64,000 nucleotides of DNA from Eledone cirrhosa (GCA_964016885.1 OZ024743.1:11377273-11441272); one strand, 5' to 3'. Shown: positions 11,701 to 22,996, counted from the stretch's first letter. Translations and numbers: made by a program. The notes: generated by a model not told the origin, from the letters alone.

Positions 11701-12282
11701 TGGCATGGTCGTTGAATAGGTTTCCTTCATTAGCGCTGACCTGGAAGAAATGCCATAGAAATATCACAACTTTAGTTTAATATACATTTTGATATACAGT
11801 TAAAATGGGACAGGGACTCCTAGTCGTTGAGGACCTGAGCTGCATCCCAGTTAATTCATATGTAAATCTGGTATTGACTGGAGTTGATATAATTGATTAC
11901 AATCCTATAAAGTGGTGTTTCAGTATAACTGCAGCCTTAAGCTGGATTAACCATTAAGCAAAATAAGCACATACTTAGGACATCAAGGGAAGAGGGACAC
12001 CATTTTAGTCAAATTAAATGTATTTGTCATTCAAACCTTTTTATTTTTGCCGACTTTATATAGGTGGGGCGGACACCATAATCTTTTAAGTGCTTAGGGT
12101 CTCAAACGGAGTTAATCCGGCCTTGCCGCAGTCCAATGACTGTAACTAATAAGAATAAAATCTTGTGGTTCTTTTCTTCTTATGGAATTGCTACGTATTT
12201 TCTTATGGAATTGCTACGTATTTTCAACTAAAAATAAACCTCTATAGAAATCATAATAATTTAGCTTTTTAATTTAAACCAC
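11701..12282. other. Repeat-like stretch with degenerate inverted ends
   Basis: AGCTGGATTAACCA near 11,940 and GAGTTAATCCGGCC near 12,112 are imperfect inverted copies and could bound a decayed TIR element. A 24-bp direct duplication (TTATGGAATTGCTACG core) lies near 12,180-12,225. No coding signal is seen. Confidence 0.3.
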
Positions 12283-12303
12283 ACACACACACACACACAC
12301 ACA
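12283..12303. repeat. (CA)n microsatellite
   Basis: A short CA run at the end of a 580-bp stretch with no gene. Confidence 0.9.
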
Positions 12304-12567
12304 CCAATACGCACATACACATATATACAACACACCCTCCGGCAAAATAAAAAAAAACTCAAATAATAAAGATGAAGGGGCTTAGAGAGGGAGTGTAAGG
12401 GTGGATGTAGGTGTGTGGTGTCTCCTAGACTTCGGGCGCCGACACATTCATGTCAGCTGGTCGTGTAAGCTTTTACATAGTTAGGTTGCATGTCCAGCCG
12501 AGCGGATCCGTGACACGAGCTGTGGGAATAAACTACTGCGGCAACAACACACTTATCAACGTTTCAT

Positions 12568-12569
<2 letters not shown>

Positions 12570-12619
<50 letters not shown>

Positions 12620-12795
12620 CCACCCCCATTAAGTCTCACACCCTTTCATCAGTAAGTCCCCCACTCACTATTTTTCCTCTGTTTTCTTCCTCTATATCTA
12701 TTTATCTTCCTTACTTTTTTCTTTCTTTCATTCTTACCATTTGTATATAATTTCTTTTTTGCTATCAGTATAACTTTCTAATGTGAGTGTACCCC

Positions 12796-12858
<63 letters not shown>
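12570..12858. repeat. Two (TC)n microsatellites in pyrimidine-rich DNA
   Basis: Pure TC runs lie at about 12,571-12,614 and 12,797-12,856, with pyrimidine-rich plus-strand DNA between them. Confidence 0.9.
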
Positions 12859-12860
<2 letters not shown>

Positions 12861-12997
12861 GTAAACACTTGTGGCGTATATGTGAATATATGTATGTGTC
12901 GTCTCTACCAGTATGCATCTATACATAGCTTAGCTTGATACTTGTGTCGTATTTAATTAATTGAATTATTAAAGACTGGCCACCAGGGTTGCGTCGT

Positions 12998-12999
12998 AT

Positions 13000-13058
<59 letters not shown>

Positions 13059-13059
13059 T

Positions 13060-13128
<69 letters not shown>
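12998..13128. repeat. Alternating (CA)/(TA) microsatellite
   Basis: CA, TA, CA and TA blocks alternate and run directly into a fragment of the foldback repeat at 13,133. Confidence 0.95.
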
Positions 13129-13131
<3 letters not shown>

Positions 13132-13132
13132 A

Positions 13133-13185
13133 TCCACTATACTACCCTAAGTATTGAGTACTCTGGTGCGGTATGGTCCACCTGG
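13133..13185. mobile_element. Foldback-element fragment
   Basis: ACCCTAAGTATTGAGTACTC then TGGTGCGGTATGGTCCACCTGG matches the right outer arm of the foldback at 16,514-16,915 with few changes. Here it sits alone beside a TA microsatellite, as the 16.5-kb copy also does. Confidence 0.7.
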
Positions 13186-13409
13186 TATATACATACATAT
13201 ACGCACAAACAAATACATATGTACATACATACATACATTATACGTACACACAGATATGCATGTAAATGTCAGTCCCTTTTGCTTGTTTCATCCTGGTACT
13301 TATTTTGTAGCTATTTGTCGAATTGCTGATTTACGGTACATAACAAAATTACAGAAGTTTTTTATGGTGTAAACATAAACATACACGTGCAATCGTGTGT
13401 GTATGTATG

Positions 13410-14905
13410 AATCTCCTTTCGGAAGATATATGTCCACTGGTTCTTCCAGAAACTTAATCTGGTTTCAGAGCAGGAAGGGGAACAGTGGATATGATCTTCT
13501 CGGCTAGACAGCTGCAGGAAAGGTGCATAAAAGAGCACACGCCTTTGTATCAAGTTTTTATCGATTTGACTAAGGGTTTATGCAGATCTTCAAACAACTA
13601 TATCGAGGTATGATGACCAGGGTTATATTTAATGGAAAATTATCTGAATAAATTTCTCTGGACAACGCTCTGAAGCAAGGGGACATTCCTGCTCCAACAC
13701 TATTTGCAATATACTTTGACATACTTCTTGCTTATGCATTCGACAACTGTAATTGGGGTATCAACCTGTGTTTCCGAACATCCGAGCAAGTCTTTGATTT
13801 AAAGGAGATTTAATAATAAATTTATGACATTCAATGTTTTCATTTGAGAACTTTTGTTGTGTGCTGAGGATACGGATTTTGTTACCCATTCAGAATCAGA
13901 CATGGAGTTCACGATGGATAAATTTGCTGAGGCATGTGCTCTTTTGGGGCTCACTGTAAACTTTACTAAGATCAATGTGATGTACACTCCAGAACCAGGA
14001 GAACCTGTTGTGGCAAAAGTGTTTGTGTATCTGGGTAGTACTTTGTGAAGAGACGGTAGTTTACTTGCAGAAATACATCTTCAATTACAGAAGGCAAGCA
14101 CTACATTTGGGAAATTAGTGAAAAGAGTGTGATCAGATAGAGGAATGACATTAAGGACAAAAATAACTGTGTATGAGGCACGTATGATTACAGTTTTGTT
14201 GTATGAGTGTAAAGTATGTACCGATCATCAGCGGAATTTCAGGATACTTGAAAGATTCTACTAAAAGTGCCTTCGGTAGATCCTAGGTATTAATTGCAGA
14301 AGCATGACACTTGATACTGAAGTTTTACAAAGATTGGGATGCTGTACAATCAGTTCCCTTGTCATTATGAGTCAGATGTGTTGGGTAAGGCATCTTGTTT
14401 GCATGAATGACTCAAGGCTTCCAAAGGAAATCTTTTACGGTTAGCTTGTGCAAAGAAAAAGACCACGGCATAGACCTAAGAAACGGTACAAAGTTCGTAT
14501 TAAGGAAAATATAAACTGTCTGGATTTAGTTATAAATCAATGGAAAAAAGCAACCTATTGATCGTATTACACAAAGAGAGACAATTAAATCAGGGTGCCG
14601 ACAATTGTATGAAACAAAAACGCAAAAGATGACTTAAAACGGGCAGTAAGAAAAGATGAATTGGTAGGGCTTGGAAATGTTGATTATTGGAATTGCAATT
14701 TCTTTTACCGTGTCCTTTCTAAAGCCAGTTTTGTAAACCATATGAAAACGCAAAAACAGGCAATGACACAGGCAGACTATGTTGCAAAGCTCTCTGCACC
14801 TCCAGATGTGACTACTTGTCAAATTTGTAGAAATATATATAAGATAATCTCTGGGTTAAAGGGCCTTACCCTTCGTCAGCTGTTTACTACGGGCCATAGA
14901 TGTTT
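13410..14905 (+). mobile_element. LINE with RT and C-terminal zinc-finger region (dead)
   Basis: Consecutive frames on the plus strand give RT motifs in order: GRGTVDMIFSARQLQE and a motif A-like VFIDLTKG region (about 13,470-13,570), LKQGDIPAPTLF (13,672), a motif C reading CAEDTDF where YADD is expected (13,858), LGLTVNFTKINVMYTPEPG (motif D, about 13,948) and VFVYLGSTL (motif E, 14,020). Downstream, stops interrupt the C-terminal region. Near 14,725-14,900 KASFVNHMK and TCQICRNIYK are decayed versions of the C2H2 segment better preserved in the related copy at 42.8 kb. The altered catalytic box and many stops show the copy is inactive. No 5' endonuclease region is present. Confidence 0.8.
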
Positions 14906-14966
14906 CGGCGCATTATAAACAGAACATCGATCCATAGCGCGCCCATGGCCTTTTATCTATCAAAAA

Positions 14967-15002
14967 GCAATATATATATATATATATATAATATATATAT
15001 AT
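14967..15002. repeat. (TA)n microsatellite
   Basis: A TA run with one slip, about 36 bases. Confidence 0.9.
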
Positions 15003-15194
15003 AACGTGTGTTTGTGGAACGCGTTCTGAGCTCATGCAGAGTAGCTCTAGCCCAGGGTAGATACACGTAGAGACACAGTCAAATGTTGAAGGAGATCGTA
15101 TATGTGAGAAGTACGGCAAAAGTAAAACCCGTAGTACGAAATCTCAGGTTCATCAACATGAAATTCCACACCCTCATTCAATACACTGTACATA

Positions 15195-15302
15195 CATAGT
15201 ACATACATAGATAGATAGGTAGGTAATTAGGTAGAAGGTAGGTATCTACTTGTGTGGTAGGTGGGTGAGTGTGAAGATAGGTAGGCAAGTAGATAGGTAG
15301 AA
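15195..15302. repeat. Degenerate GATA/GGTA tetranucleotide tract
   Basis: Loose repeats of TAGATAGG-type units with several interruptions. No gene is seen between 14,905 and 15,500. Confidence 0.7.
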
Positions 15303-15507
15303 TAAAGTCATTCAAATTTAGTGGAGGTATGTTTAATAACAAGTAAAGAAAATTATTATAAGTGATTTAAATGAATGTAAAATGAAATAAGACGATGACT
15401 GAAGTGACAGGAGTAAATTCAACCATCTTTACACAGAACAAGGAGTTATTACATCAGATGTGTAACTGTAATGCACGCCATCTTGACGGTTATGATGTTA
15501 GTATACA

Positions 15508-15625
15508 TATGTGTGTGTGTGTTTGCGTGTGTACATTCTTGTGTAAGATATATATATATATATATATAATGTGTAAATGATTATATATATGTGTGTGTGT
15601 GTTTGCGTGTGTACATTCTTGTGTA

Positions 15626-15686
<61 letters not shown>

Positions 15687-15725
15687 GTGTAAATGATTAT
15701 ATATATGTGTGTGTATATATATATA
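15508..15725. repeat. Duplicated compound microsatellite
   Basis: A unit of TG repeats, GTTTGCGTGTGTACATTCTT, a TA run, then AATGTGTAAATGATTATA occurs twice (from about 15,508 and about 15,588). The second copy has a much longer TA run. The whole composite unit, not just the dinucleotide, has been duplicated. Confidence 0.85.
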
Positions 15726-15726
15726 C

Positions 15727-15850
15727 CATTACGAATCGACGTAATATTGTGGTAAATGATTCTTGCCCAAGATTTCACGCTATGGGATCGAACCCAGAAC
15801 CTAATGTTTACAAAACAAACTGTTTTTACCATCTGATGGATAACGTTGAA
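15727..15850 (-). mobile_element. tRNA-derived SINE fragment
   Basis: On the minus strand GGTTCTGGGTTCGATCCCA is an excellent pol III B box. It is followed by GTGAAATCTTGGGCAAG, the element body also seen at 48,350-48,490. The A-box side (ATGGTAAAAACAGTTTGTTT) is degenerate. The rest of a tRNA cloverleaf is not formed, so this is a SINE, not a tRNA gene. Confidence 0.7.
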
Positions 15851-16240
15851 ATAATTCCACCGCGTTTATTCATGGTCTTTACAGGTTAATTCTATTTTAT
15901 ATTTAAAGTTGCACGAAGAAATTATAATGACGCAGTGAGTTATATACATATAGAGAGAGAGAGAGATAAATGTGTGTGTGTGTGTGTCTAGGTAAAATAG
16001 GTAAAAGGTAAACAGAAATAACAAAAATAACAAAACAAACAGCACAGTACATTGAAGCAATATATTAGTTTAACGCTTGAAATAGCAGGAAGAGAGACTT
16101 AATATTTCGGACACTAGTCCTTCATCGGAAGATAGCGTTAGAAATAGAAAATAAATAGAAAGTAAAGAGTGATAGGATGAAGGACCGGGTAAAAATGAGA
16201 AAAAAGATTGGGAAGAAAAGAACCACGCGTCCGTATTCAG
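15851..16240. other. Repeat-like stretch, class uncertain
   Basis: It includes GA and TG short runs (15,953-15,988). A segment near 16,070-16,135 (ATTTCGGACACTAGTCCTTC, then ATCGGAAGA) recalls a motif common in cephalopod Penelope-like elements, but no coding region supports that. Confidence 0.35.
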
Positions 16241-16247
16241 TCGGCTA

Positions 16248-16305
16248 TCTTAGAGAGAGAGGGGGGACAGAGAGAGAGGGGGGACAGAGAGAGAGGGGGG
16301 GTGTA
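16248..16305. repeat. GA/GGGG minisatellite
   Basis: Three near-identical units of AGAGAGAGGGGGGACA (about 18 bp) in tandem. Confidence 0.85.
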
Positions 16306-16392
16306 AATTCCGCCCGCGGCGCCGAGTGGTTTTGACTTATGTGTTCTCAACACACAGCCGAAACCGCCTGGCGCCGCGGTCGGGATTTTACT
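16301..16392. repeat. GC-rich hairpin
   Basis: CCGCGGCGCC at 16,314-16,323 is perfectly inverted at 16,370-16,379, and flanking bases (AAATTCCGC against CGGGATTTT) extend the pairing imperfectly. It sits just upstream of the nested foldback and is probably part of the same element family. Confidence 0.65.
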
Positions 16393-16472
16393 TATATCTA
16401 TACCCACTCTGCATCTCCCCATGCATTGAGTACTCCCATGGTTTGTGGTCTCCCCGGTTCAGCACCACAGAC

Positions 16473-16513
<41 letters not shown>

Positions 16514-16917
16514 ACAAAGGAGTTGTGGTAAGGAACCAGATGGACCATAACGCAACAGAGTACTCAATACTTAGGGTAATAGGAAAATGTATGGCCCCGA
16601 CGGCAGAGCTCAAGCCATTTCGACGGCTATTTCTGGACTCAGTCCAGAAATAACCGTCGAAACGGCTTGTGAGCTCTGCCGTCGGGGTCATACATTTTCC
16701 TATATCTATATATATATATGAAAATGTTTAACCCCGACGGCGGAGCTCAAGCCGTTTCGACGGCTATTTCTGAACTGTTTTAGTCCAGAAAATAGCCGGC
16801 TTGAGCTTTGCCGTCGGGGTTAAACATTTTCCTATTACCCACTCTACTACCCTAAGTATTGAGTACTCTGGTGCGTTATGGTCCATCTGGTTCCTTACCA
16901 CACTTCCTTCGTTATAT
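16514..16917. mobile_element. Nested foldback element, about 400 bp
   Basis: The outer arms 16,514-16,582 and 16,831-16,914 are reverse complements (shared core AACCAGATGGACCATAACGC with AGTACTCAATACTTAGGGTA). Between them lie two inner hairpins: 16,581-16,702, with arms of about 58 bp meeting at GGACTCAGTCC, and 16,720-16,833, built from the same GACGGC-GAGCTCAAGCC sequence. No protein is encoded. It is flanked by TC and TA microsatellites. An isolated arm recurs at 13,133-13,185, so it is a mobile or dispersed family. Confidence 0.85.
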
Positions 16918-18025
16918 ATATATATATATAAACGACAGAAAGTATTTATTCATTCAAGTAAACGTTCCTATTAAAATAATGGTAAGATTGGATGTGTAAG
17001 TTAAGAACTAATAGTTGTGGCTATAAAAATGGACCACGTAAGATCATGTGGAGGTCAGATAAATAACAATTGCCATATCTAATCGGTGCCAGCTTGTATA
17101 AAGTGGTATTGAAGTATCTACGAGAAGGGGAGAAAAATGACAACTTTGAATATTTTAGTGATAGAGTCTATATATAATTAAGATAGCTATCTATCATCAA
17201 GTAAATCTTAGTGATATCCTTAAACTTAGTAATATCTTAAGTTTCCATTGAAATTCTCTCGCCACAGAGAATCTGACTACTGTAACATAATGCAATATAA
17301 CTACCGTTTTTAATATGATGAAAATTAGATGTGAAAACCTATGCGGGAGATTTATCGTTTTTTAAGTAGACAGAATAAATTCTGTCTCAGTTTACGACTG
17401 ACTTTTCTACTCATTCAAGTGCTAAACAAATGATGCCGAAGGAGAGCACCATAAATTCTTCCCTGATCTTTTGACACAGACATTTTGTCGCACGGTTAAT
17501 GTTGACACCCAACAGAGGTAGCATCTTAACCAGTTCTCAAATGTTTGGTATCCCTTCTAAGAAATGAATAAGATATCTCGCGTGTCGGGCGCAAAAAATA
17601 TATATTATTGCCTTTCGTTTGTGACAGAATTAAAAAATAAAAGACATTCTTCACGAAGAAATATTATTGAAAAGGACGTCCACTTGGATTCTCCCTCTCT
17701 CCTCTTTCCCCTCTATGTGCCTTTCTATCTCTATCTTTTACTCCCATAAAGAAAGATATCTCTATCTTTTACTACCTCTATCTCTCTTTCTCTCGCCCTT
17801 TTTTCTCTTAAGTCAATGTTACGTTTATAAATAAGTAATTCCTGTCTGCTTTGGAATACCCAAATTGTTTAGTCAACAACGAATGCATTTATAGCAAACA
17901 AAATTATCAGAAACATACTTAAGATGATTTTTTAAGAAATTATTCTTCTCATCAACGATGTGTTATGCAACTACTGCAAACATTAAATACGTAAATATAT
18001 CGAGTAAATGTAGTCAGACGATTGT
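16918..18025. other. No gene recognised
   Basis: About 1.1 kb of AT-rich DNA with pyrimidine-rich runs near 17,690-17,810. A 61-codon frame at 17,564 has no signature. Confidence 0.4.
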
Positions 18026-18029
18026 GCTT

Positions 18030-18350
18030 AGGCCATTCAGTAAGCTCTCTTGGCACCCACCTCTCACAGACTTTAGGGATGCTAAGCTTGTCGTGGGTGA
18101 CTTCGTACGCAGAACCATGACTAATTTGCAGAGAATATGCTACCTCATCGATGGTATTGTCGATTCACCATCACCATCTCTTGAGCTTGTTGAATCTTTG
18201 TCGTGGGTGGAGGTTGATGAGCTTCCTGTTCGCTTTTCGTACTTCACAGTTGTCCAAACTATTTGTAAACGATCCTCCTATACACACATCTACATGGCAA
18301 AGCGCTGTCCCCGTATTGTACTGAAAGCCTGCGATAAATTCCAGCCCCTG
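18030..18350 (-). mobile_element. mariner-type transposase fragment (pseudogene)
   Basis: Reading on the minus strand, DEVAYSLQISHGSAYEV is followed by KVCERWVPRELT, matching the helix-turn-helix part of mariner/SETMAR-like transposases (pattern ISHGSAY-I---L---KV-ARWVP--LT). The frame is interrupted by a stop just before the helix-turn-helix, and no catalytic DDD domain follows before the sequence changes. The 151-codon open frame on the plus strand (17,958-18,413) is the antisense shadow of this relic. Confidence 0.7.
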
Positions 18351-18571
18351 ACACACCTTCAGACCAGAGAAAACGGATCACTGATCTCTGTTCTTCCTTG
18401 GTGCACACTGTAACATAAGAAAGAAAATTGAAATGATCAAGGCCAAACCTCGGTTACGTAATCACAAGTGTGATGCTACCTTTTAGCACACGAGCGCCGA
18501 AGGAAGTGTGGCGAACCTGAAGAAAGTATTCGTGACAGTGCAGATAATCTTTTACTTCCCCTCTTGTGTGC

Positions 18572-18636
18572 GTATATATATATATATATATACACACATA
18601 CACACACACATATATATATATAGTAATAATAATAAT

Positions 18637-18680
<44 letters not shown>
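18572..18680. repeat. Compound (TA)(CA)(TAA)(TA) microsatellite
   Basis: TA, CA, TAATAATAA and TA blocks in series; a SINE is embedded at its right end. Confidence 0.95.
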
Positions 18681-18682
<2 letters not shown>

Positions 18683-18778
18683 GTTTCTACTTTTGGCACA
18701 AGGCCAGCAATTACCCAGTGTATTACTGGTACTTTATTTTATCGACCCCGTAAGGATGAAAGGCAAAGTTAACCTCGT
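18681..18778 (-). mobile_element. SINE fragment inside TA microsatellite
   Basis: GTTTCTACTTTTGGCACAAG through ATCGACCCCGTAAGGATGAA to GTTAACCTCG is the common octopus-type SINE, cut before its tRNA-like head. TA repeats continue on the far side, so either the SINE entered the tract or its ends seeded it. Confidence 0.85.
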
Positions 18779-19234
18779 GTATATATATAGTAATAATAAT
18801 ATATATACACATACATATAGTAGCATAATACCATCCAAAATGACGATGTGTGTAGTAAAAATATATATAATTTAATACTTCCTTGATTACAACTTTCTAT
18901 GTGAAGATACTTCTTAGAATATATTAGCTGCAACATCCAATCTTGCCCAGAATCCAATTTCTTTTCGATATATGATGAAGGAAACATGAAATTGGATAAA
19001 GAAAATAAAAATCTCAAGCCTCCGGTTACTTCCGAAATGTTAGCCTTAAACCTAACACTAAACATAAACCTTAACACTGAAACCTAAATTTTCGCCCAAC
19101 CTAATATATTTTGCTATATATACGTGTGTGTGTGTGTGTGGGGGGGGGGGGGGGTTACACAACAGTTTTAAATAATCCAGAAAAGTAAGTGATTCAGTGC
19201 CACGGTGTACTGTAGAGTATGTATTTCATTTTAA
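18779..19234. repeat. Telomere-like patch and (TG)nGn tract
   Basis: At 19,036-19,105 the DNA is built of CCTTAAAC, CCTAACACTAAAC and CCTTAACACTG units, resembling on a small scale the satellites at 25.6 and 28.3 kb. A TG run ending in about 14 G lies at 19,122-19,155. Nothing else is recognised. Confidence 0.6.
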
Positions 19235-19324
19235 GTATTCAATCCTTACGGGGTCGATAAAATAAAGTACCAGTAATACACTGAGTAATTGCTGGCCTTG
19301 TGCCTAACGTAGAAACAATTATTG
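19235..19324 (+). mobile_element. SINE fragment
   Basis: TCCTTACGGGGTCGATAAAA, AAAGTACCAGTAATACAC and TGGCCTTGTGCCTAACGTAG mark the 3' half of the common octopus-type SINE; head missing. Confidence 0.85.
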
Positions 19325-19547
19325 TATGAGGATATCAGAGATTTCGTTATACTTCTATAAAAATAAAGAGCTTTATACAGCAAATGAAAATTTCATTGGA
19401 ACTTAAAGAAGAATTTTAAAACTTTTCACAATTCAAAGAACCTTTTTCCATCAAACAGAATAAACCTATAGGCATTTATGTAAAGTTATTTGTAATAGTT
19501 TCGGGCATCAACCTTTAGCATTGAGAGTTAAACCAATCCCCTAACTG

Positions 19548-20406
19548 TACCCACTGCATCATCATCATCACTCGTCGACTACTGTCGAGATGATGGATCT
19601 CACTCTCATGCCCCAGAATTCCCTGTCCCCCATCGCTGCCCCCAGGTCCTGTCTACTGATTCCCGTATCCCTAGAGATAACGTCAGGGAATGACAGCCTC
19701 CTACTCCTAGTCAGGCTGGAGTCAGGGTTCCAGAGCAAGATAGCGGATATGATTTCATTGCTGGCACGGTGACAGTGGCCAGCAAATTGAGCTCTCCGGG
19801 ATTTTAGAAGGGCAGAGGCTCGAGGGAGTTTGCCATAGATTTTAGACAAGGTGGGATGTCGTTTCCAGGATAGGTTTTGCACTCTCATTAAGAGGCGGGT
19901 ATATGTGCCATCCAATCTCCTCTCAAGTTGTGATGTTAGTGTCCAAGTTTCGGATCCATAAAGTAATATGGGCTTAATGGTTGCTTGGAATATTTCCAGT
20001 TTTAGCTTGTTGGTAAGTTGAGATATCCATATGGCGTGCATGTCATTGGACGCTGACCATGCCATACCCTTCCTGGTTAGAAAATCTTTTTTGGAGGAGG
20101 AGATATATGAGCCAAGATACTTGTAATCTTCCACCTGCTTAAGGGTGGTACCATTAAGGGTTCTGATGGGGTAGTTTGGGCTGTTTGCGCATCTGTTCAC
20201 ATACTCAGTCTTGGATTCGTTGAGGTACAGTCCAACACAGTTGGACGCTTGCTCTAATGACTTCAAAAGACTCTCAGCATTTTCCAGTGACCGACTGATC
20301 AATGCGATGTCGTCAGCAAAGTCGGTGTCGGTCAAGTATTTTGCTGGGTAGCGTGAGCTTCTCCTAGGCTGTAGTTGGTATACCAACTACAGCCTACCCA
20401 CTGCAT
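19548..20406 (-). mobile_element. 5'-truncated RTE-like LINE with 12-bp target duplication
   Basis: The long minus frame (20,386 to 19,568) begins just before RT motif C (FADDIALISRSLENAESLL). It continues through NESKTEYV, YKYLGSYIS (motif E), PILLYGSETWTL, FAGHCHRASNEI and a C-terminus of the RTE type, ending at a stop followed by ATG repeats. All RT motifs before C and the endonuclease are missing. TACCCACTGCAT occurs at 19,548-19,559 and 20,395-20,406, immediately outside the two ends, a clear target-site duplication. The open frame shows no obvious stop, suggesting a recent insertion. Its first residues come from the palindrome at the 5' junction, not from the LINE. Confidence 0.85.
20365..20396. 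repeat. Perfect 32-bp palindrome at LINE 5' junction
   Basis: TAGGCTGTAGTTGGTA is followed with no spacer by its exact complement. It lies exactly between the truncated LINE and the target duplication, so it arose during or after insertion. Confidence 0.85.
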
Positions 20407-21369
20407 AGTGACAAAGGATTCACCCTCCTGGACTACAGTAAGGGCCAGGTATAGCAATAGTTTAGGATTCTACGCTTCACATCTTTTCAATATCCTGCTG
20501 TCGCTAATCCCATTCAATATTCGTATGGGAGCTCATAAATTCAGCTGAGATAGTGGGTTTGTATCTACTGTTAGAGTTAAAAGAGAAAGTTCAAATGTTA
20601 GGTGATCTATAGCGAGATGCTTCTTTCGAATCAATTTCACTTCACAAAAGATGGCTGGGAAAAAAAAGAACGCACATTCTTTCTTTAAACATTACTGTAA
20701 CATTTCTTAGACACTACCATAAATATGAACAATTAATGATTTTATTCAACTTCAGATGCAAAACCAAATACTAGCCTTACAAATATAGTGTGAACTATCG
20801 TTTATTTTTAGTTTTTATTATAAGTATTACATTCTTAATATATTTTATTTGTAATGTTTATATTTTATTCTTTATCAAAGTTTTTATCATCATTAATGTA
20901 AATTTGATATCTTCATGATTGCAATTACCCTATATAGATCTTATTTGTTTAATATATACATGCATGTACTGTATATATATATATATAGACATCTGTATAT
21001 ATATATATATGAACCTATTTCTGTGCGGGTTTACAGGCAGGTGTGTATGTGTCAACGTGGCTACATATATATGTATATATTTGCATCATTTCATTTGTTG
21101 TTCACCATTATGCAGGGATATTTTATGAAATCATTCTTAATACCGTTAACAATCATAAACTATATATTATAATATCATGATTACTTTTTTATCTTTACCA
21201 CCTACATCATAATATCTTTCTATTATTCAAACTTTAAAGAAATTTTAAATTCAATTCCTAATTAAAATTAACATAAATTCTACTGTAATTTTTGTTATTG
21301 TCAAATTTAAATTGCGAATTATTTATATAAATGGCCAGTTTTACAATGTTAATTATTTGTATAAATAAT
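20407..21369. other. AT-rich, no gene recognised
   Basis: Short TA runs occur near 20,972-21,010. Two overlapping frames at 20,915-21,172 are driven by the TA repeat. No domain is seen. Confidence 0.45.
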
Positions 21370-21598
21370 TTAACCCTTTAGAATTTAAACCGGCTGTATC
21401 CGGCCAGAATTCTCTCATCCATTTCTGTTCAAATCCGCTGTAACCAGCCATTCATACTGATGTTAAGGTATTCTTATCAAAATAAATAATATCATAATCT
21501 CATAGATTCGATATTATGTGAGATAATAAAGTGTTTACCACAAAAGTACAATAGTAAATATAAAGTATTGTAAATACTAAAGGGTTAAAATAAAGTTG
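21370..21598. mobile_element. piggyBac-type MITE (copy 1)
   Basis: The element starts TTAACCCTTTAGAATTTAAA and ends AAATACTAAAGGGTTAA. TTAA at both ends followed by CCC is the hallmark of piggyBac target choice and ends. Its interior (ATTCTCTCATCCATTTCTG, then ATTATGTGAGATAATA) matches the copies at 51,955 and 53,279. At about 229 bp with no frame it is non-autonomous. Confidence 0.85.
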
Positions 21599-22111
21599 GT
21601 CTCATAGACACACACATTCCAAACCAAATAAATACACAATGGTCGATCTCTGTCAACACTATATATATTTTGTATCCCTCGTGAGAGGGATACGCAATGA
21701 CATAGTATTCCTATCTTCTCTCTATTTTCCTCTCCCTTTCTTTTCCTCTTTTTTCCCGCTGATTCCTTCTCGCTTTCATTGCTTTCTTTCCCTGTTTTTA
21801 GAACCTATGTATAAATAAGCACACTCCTTTGTGAATATGTGTGAGTGAGTAATGTTGCAAGACACAAATAACTATTCGCTTGACCTCTCCCTCTCTTTCC
21901 CTCACATTCTTCTCAACACATCCTGGTCAGAAGGTGACCTGTGAATTCAGCAAATCGTTTGTTCCTATCTTTTTGACGTCAGGTTTTCTCAACACCCAGC
22001 TGTTCCTGCCTAAGATATTCCAGTGTAATAGGCTACTGAATCACCTTCAATAATAAACTACTGTAGTATAGACTATTGTGGAATTGAGAAGTTTTTCTCT
22101 CATTTGTTAAC
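21599..22111. other. No gene recognised
   Basis: Pyrimidine-rich near 21,710-21,800; nothing else identifiable. Confidence 0.4.
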
Positions 22112-22126
22112 AGCACACACACACAC

Positions 22127-22182
<56 letters not shown>
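22112..22182. repeat. (CA)(TA) microsatellite
   Basis: A CA run passes into a TA run that ends at a transposon fragment. Confidence 0.95.
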
Positions 22183-22258
22183 TTGTCCCCCGGTATTCGG
22201 GGGTGTTACGTTCCTAGAGCACCCGCGAAGAGTCAGGCGAAACTCCAGCAAGACTCAG
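22183..22258. mobile_element. TIR fragment resembling a pogo/Tigger end
   Basis: ACAGTTGTCCCCCGGTATTC, then GTTACGTTCCTAGAGCACCC, is like the CAGT-start, G/C-rich termini of Tigger-type elements (general pattern CAGTCGGCCC-CGGTATCCG). Only one end is present, between two microsatellites. Confidence 0.45.
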
Positions 22259-22282
22259 TATTCAGCCTGAATAAAGTGAATA

Positions 22283-22288
22283 TATATT

Positions 22289-22334
<46 letters not shown>

Positions 22335-22375
22335 CAGAGAGAGAGGAAGAGTCCAAGAGAGAGGGAGAGAGAGGG
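22283..22375. repeat. Compound (TA)(TG)(GA) microsatellite
   Basis: Short TA, long TG and interrupted GA runs. The next 600 bases hold no gene I recognise. Confidence 0.9.
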
Positions 22376-22996
22376 TTCGCAAAAATGGCTATAGACACGG
22401 TAAAAATCAGACAGGTATACAGGGACAACTAAGTGACATAGATTAGCACATAGACGGCTCAAAAATAGTAGCATGGAAGGGAGAAAACTATTTTTGGTGA
22501 TCATCTGTGAAAATGGACTTGAACAGTTTCAACCTCTGTGTTTTTGCCTTTAATGACAAGAGGTTTGAATGAATTCGTATCTCCTGATGGAGACATTTGG
22601 ATGTGGTGTATGACGTATCTTGGCCATCTCTCTTTAGGTCTGAACAAAGCCGATTTCTTTCAGAGCCAGAGAAACAATCGACCCGGTACAGACAACATTT
22701 TAGGAGAAGGGATTGCTTCCTCATTAACAACTTTTTCTTCGTATTCAGGTGATATGAAAGGAAGAAAGAAATGACATAATGAAAATATATTATATTGTAT
22801 AGGAGGCATGGGCTCCTAGGTAAAGTTTCCCCTAAAGCATTCTATCCGACGTTCTAATGACTCGGCTAATTCACCGCATTTCACTGGCCCACTTTATGTA
22901 TTATGTTACTGAAGCATATCAGAAATTTAGTAGATCTCGTATTATCAAATAAAACCAAAACTCCATAATAATTATCTTTTATTTTTTCTCTTTTAG
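22376..22996. other. No gene recognised; possible intron
   Basis: Frames of about 80 codons near 22,488-22,774 on both strands lack signatures. The last 30 bases form a strong polypyrimidine tract leading to the acceptor of the candidate exon at 22,997. Confidence 0.35.

Noticed and set aside
16223..16233. CCACGCGTCCG, identical to a cDNA-library adaptor sequence
   Set aside because: Only 11 bases, no vector sequence beside it, and flanks look genomic; coincidence is likelier than contamination.
17958..18413. 151-codon plus-strand frame
   Set aside because: The minus strand carries recognisable mariner transposase motifs, so the plus frame is antisense shadow.
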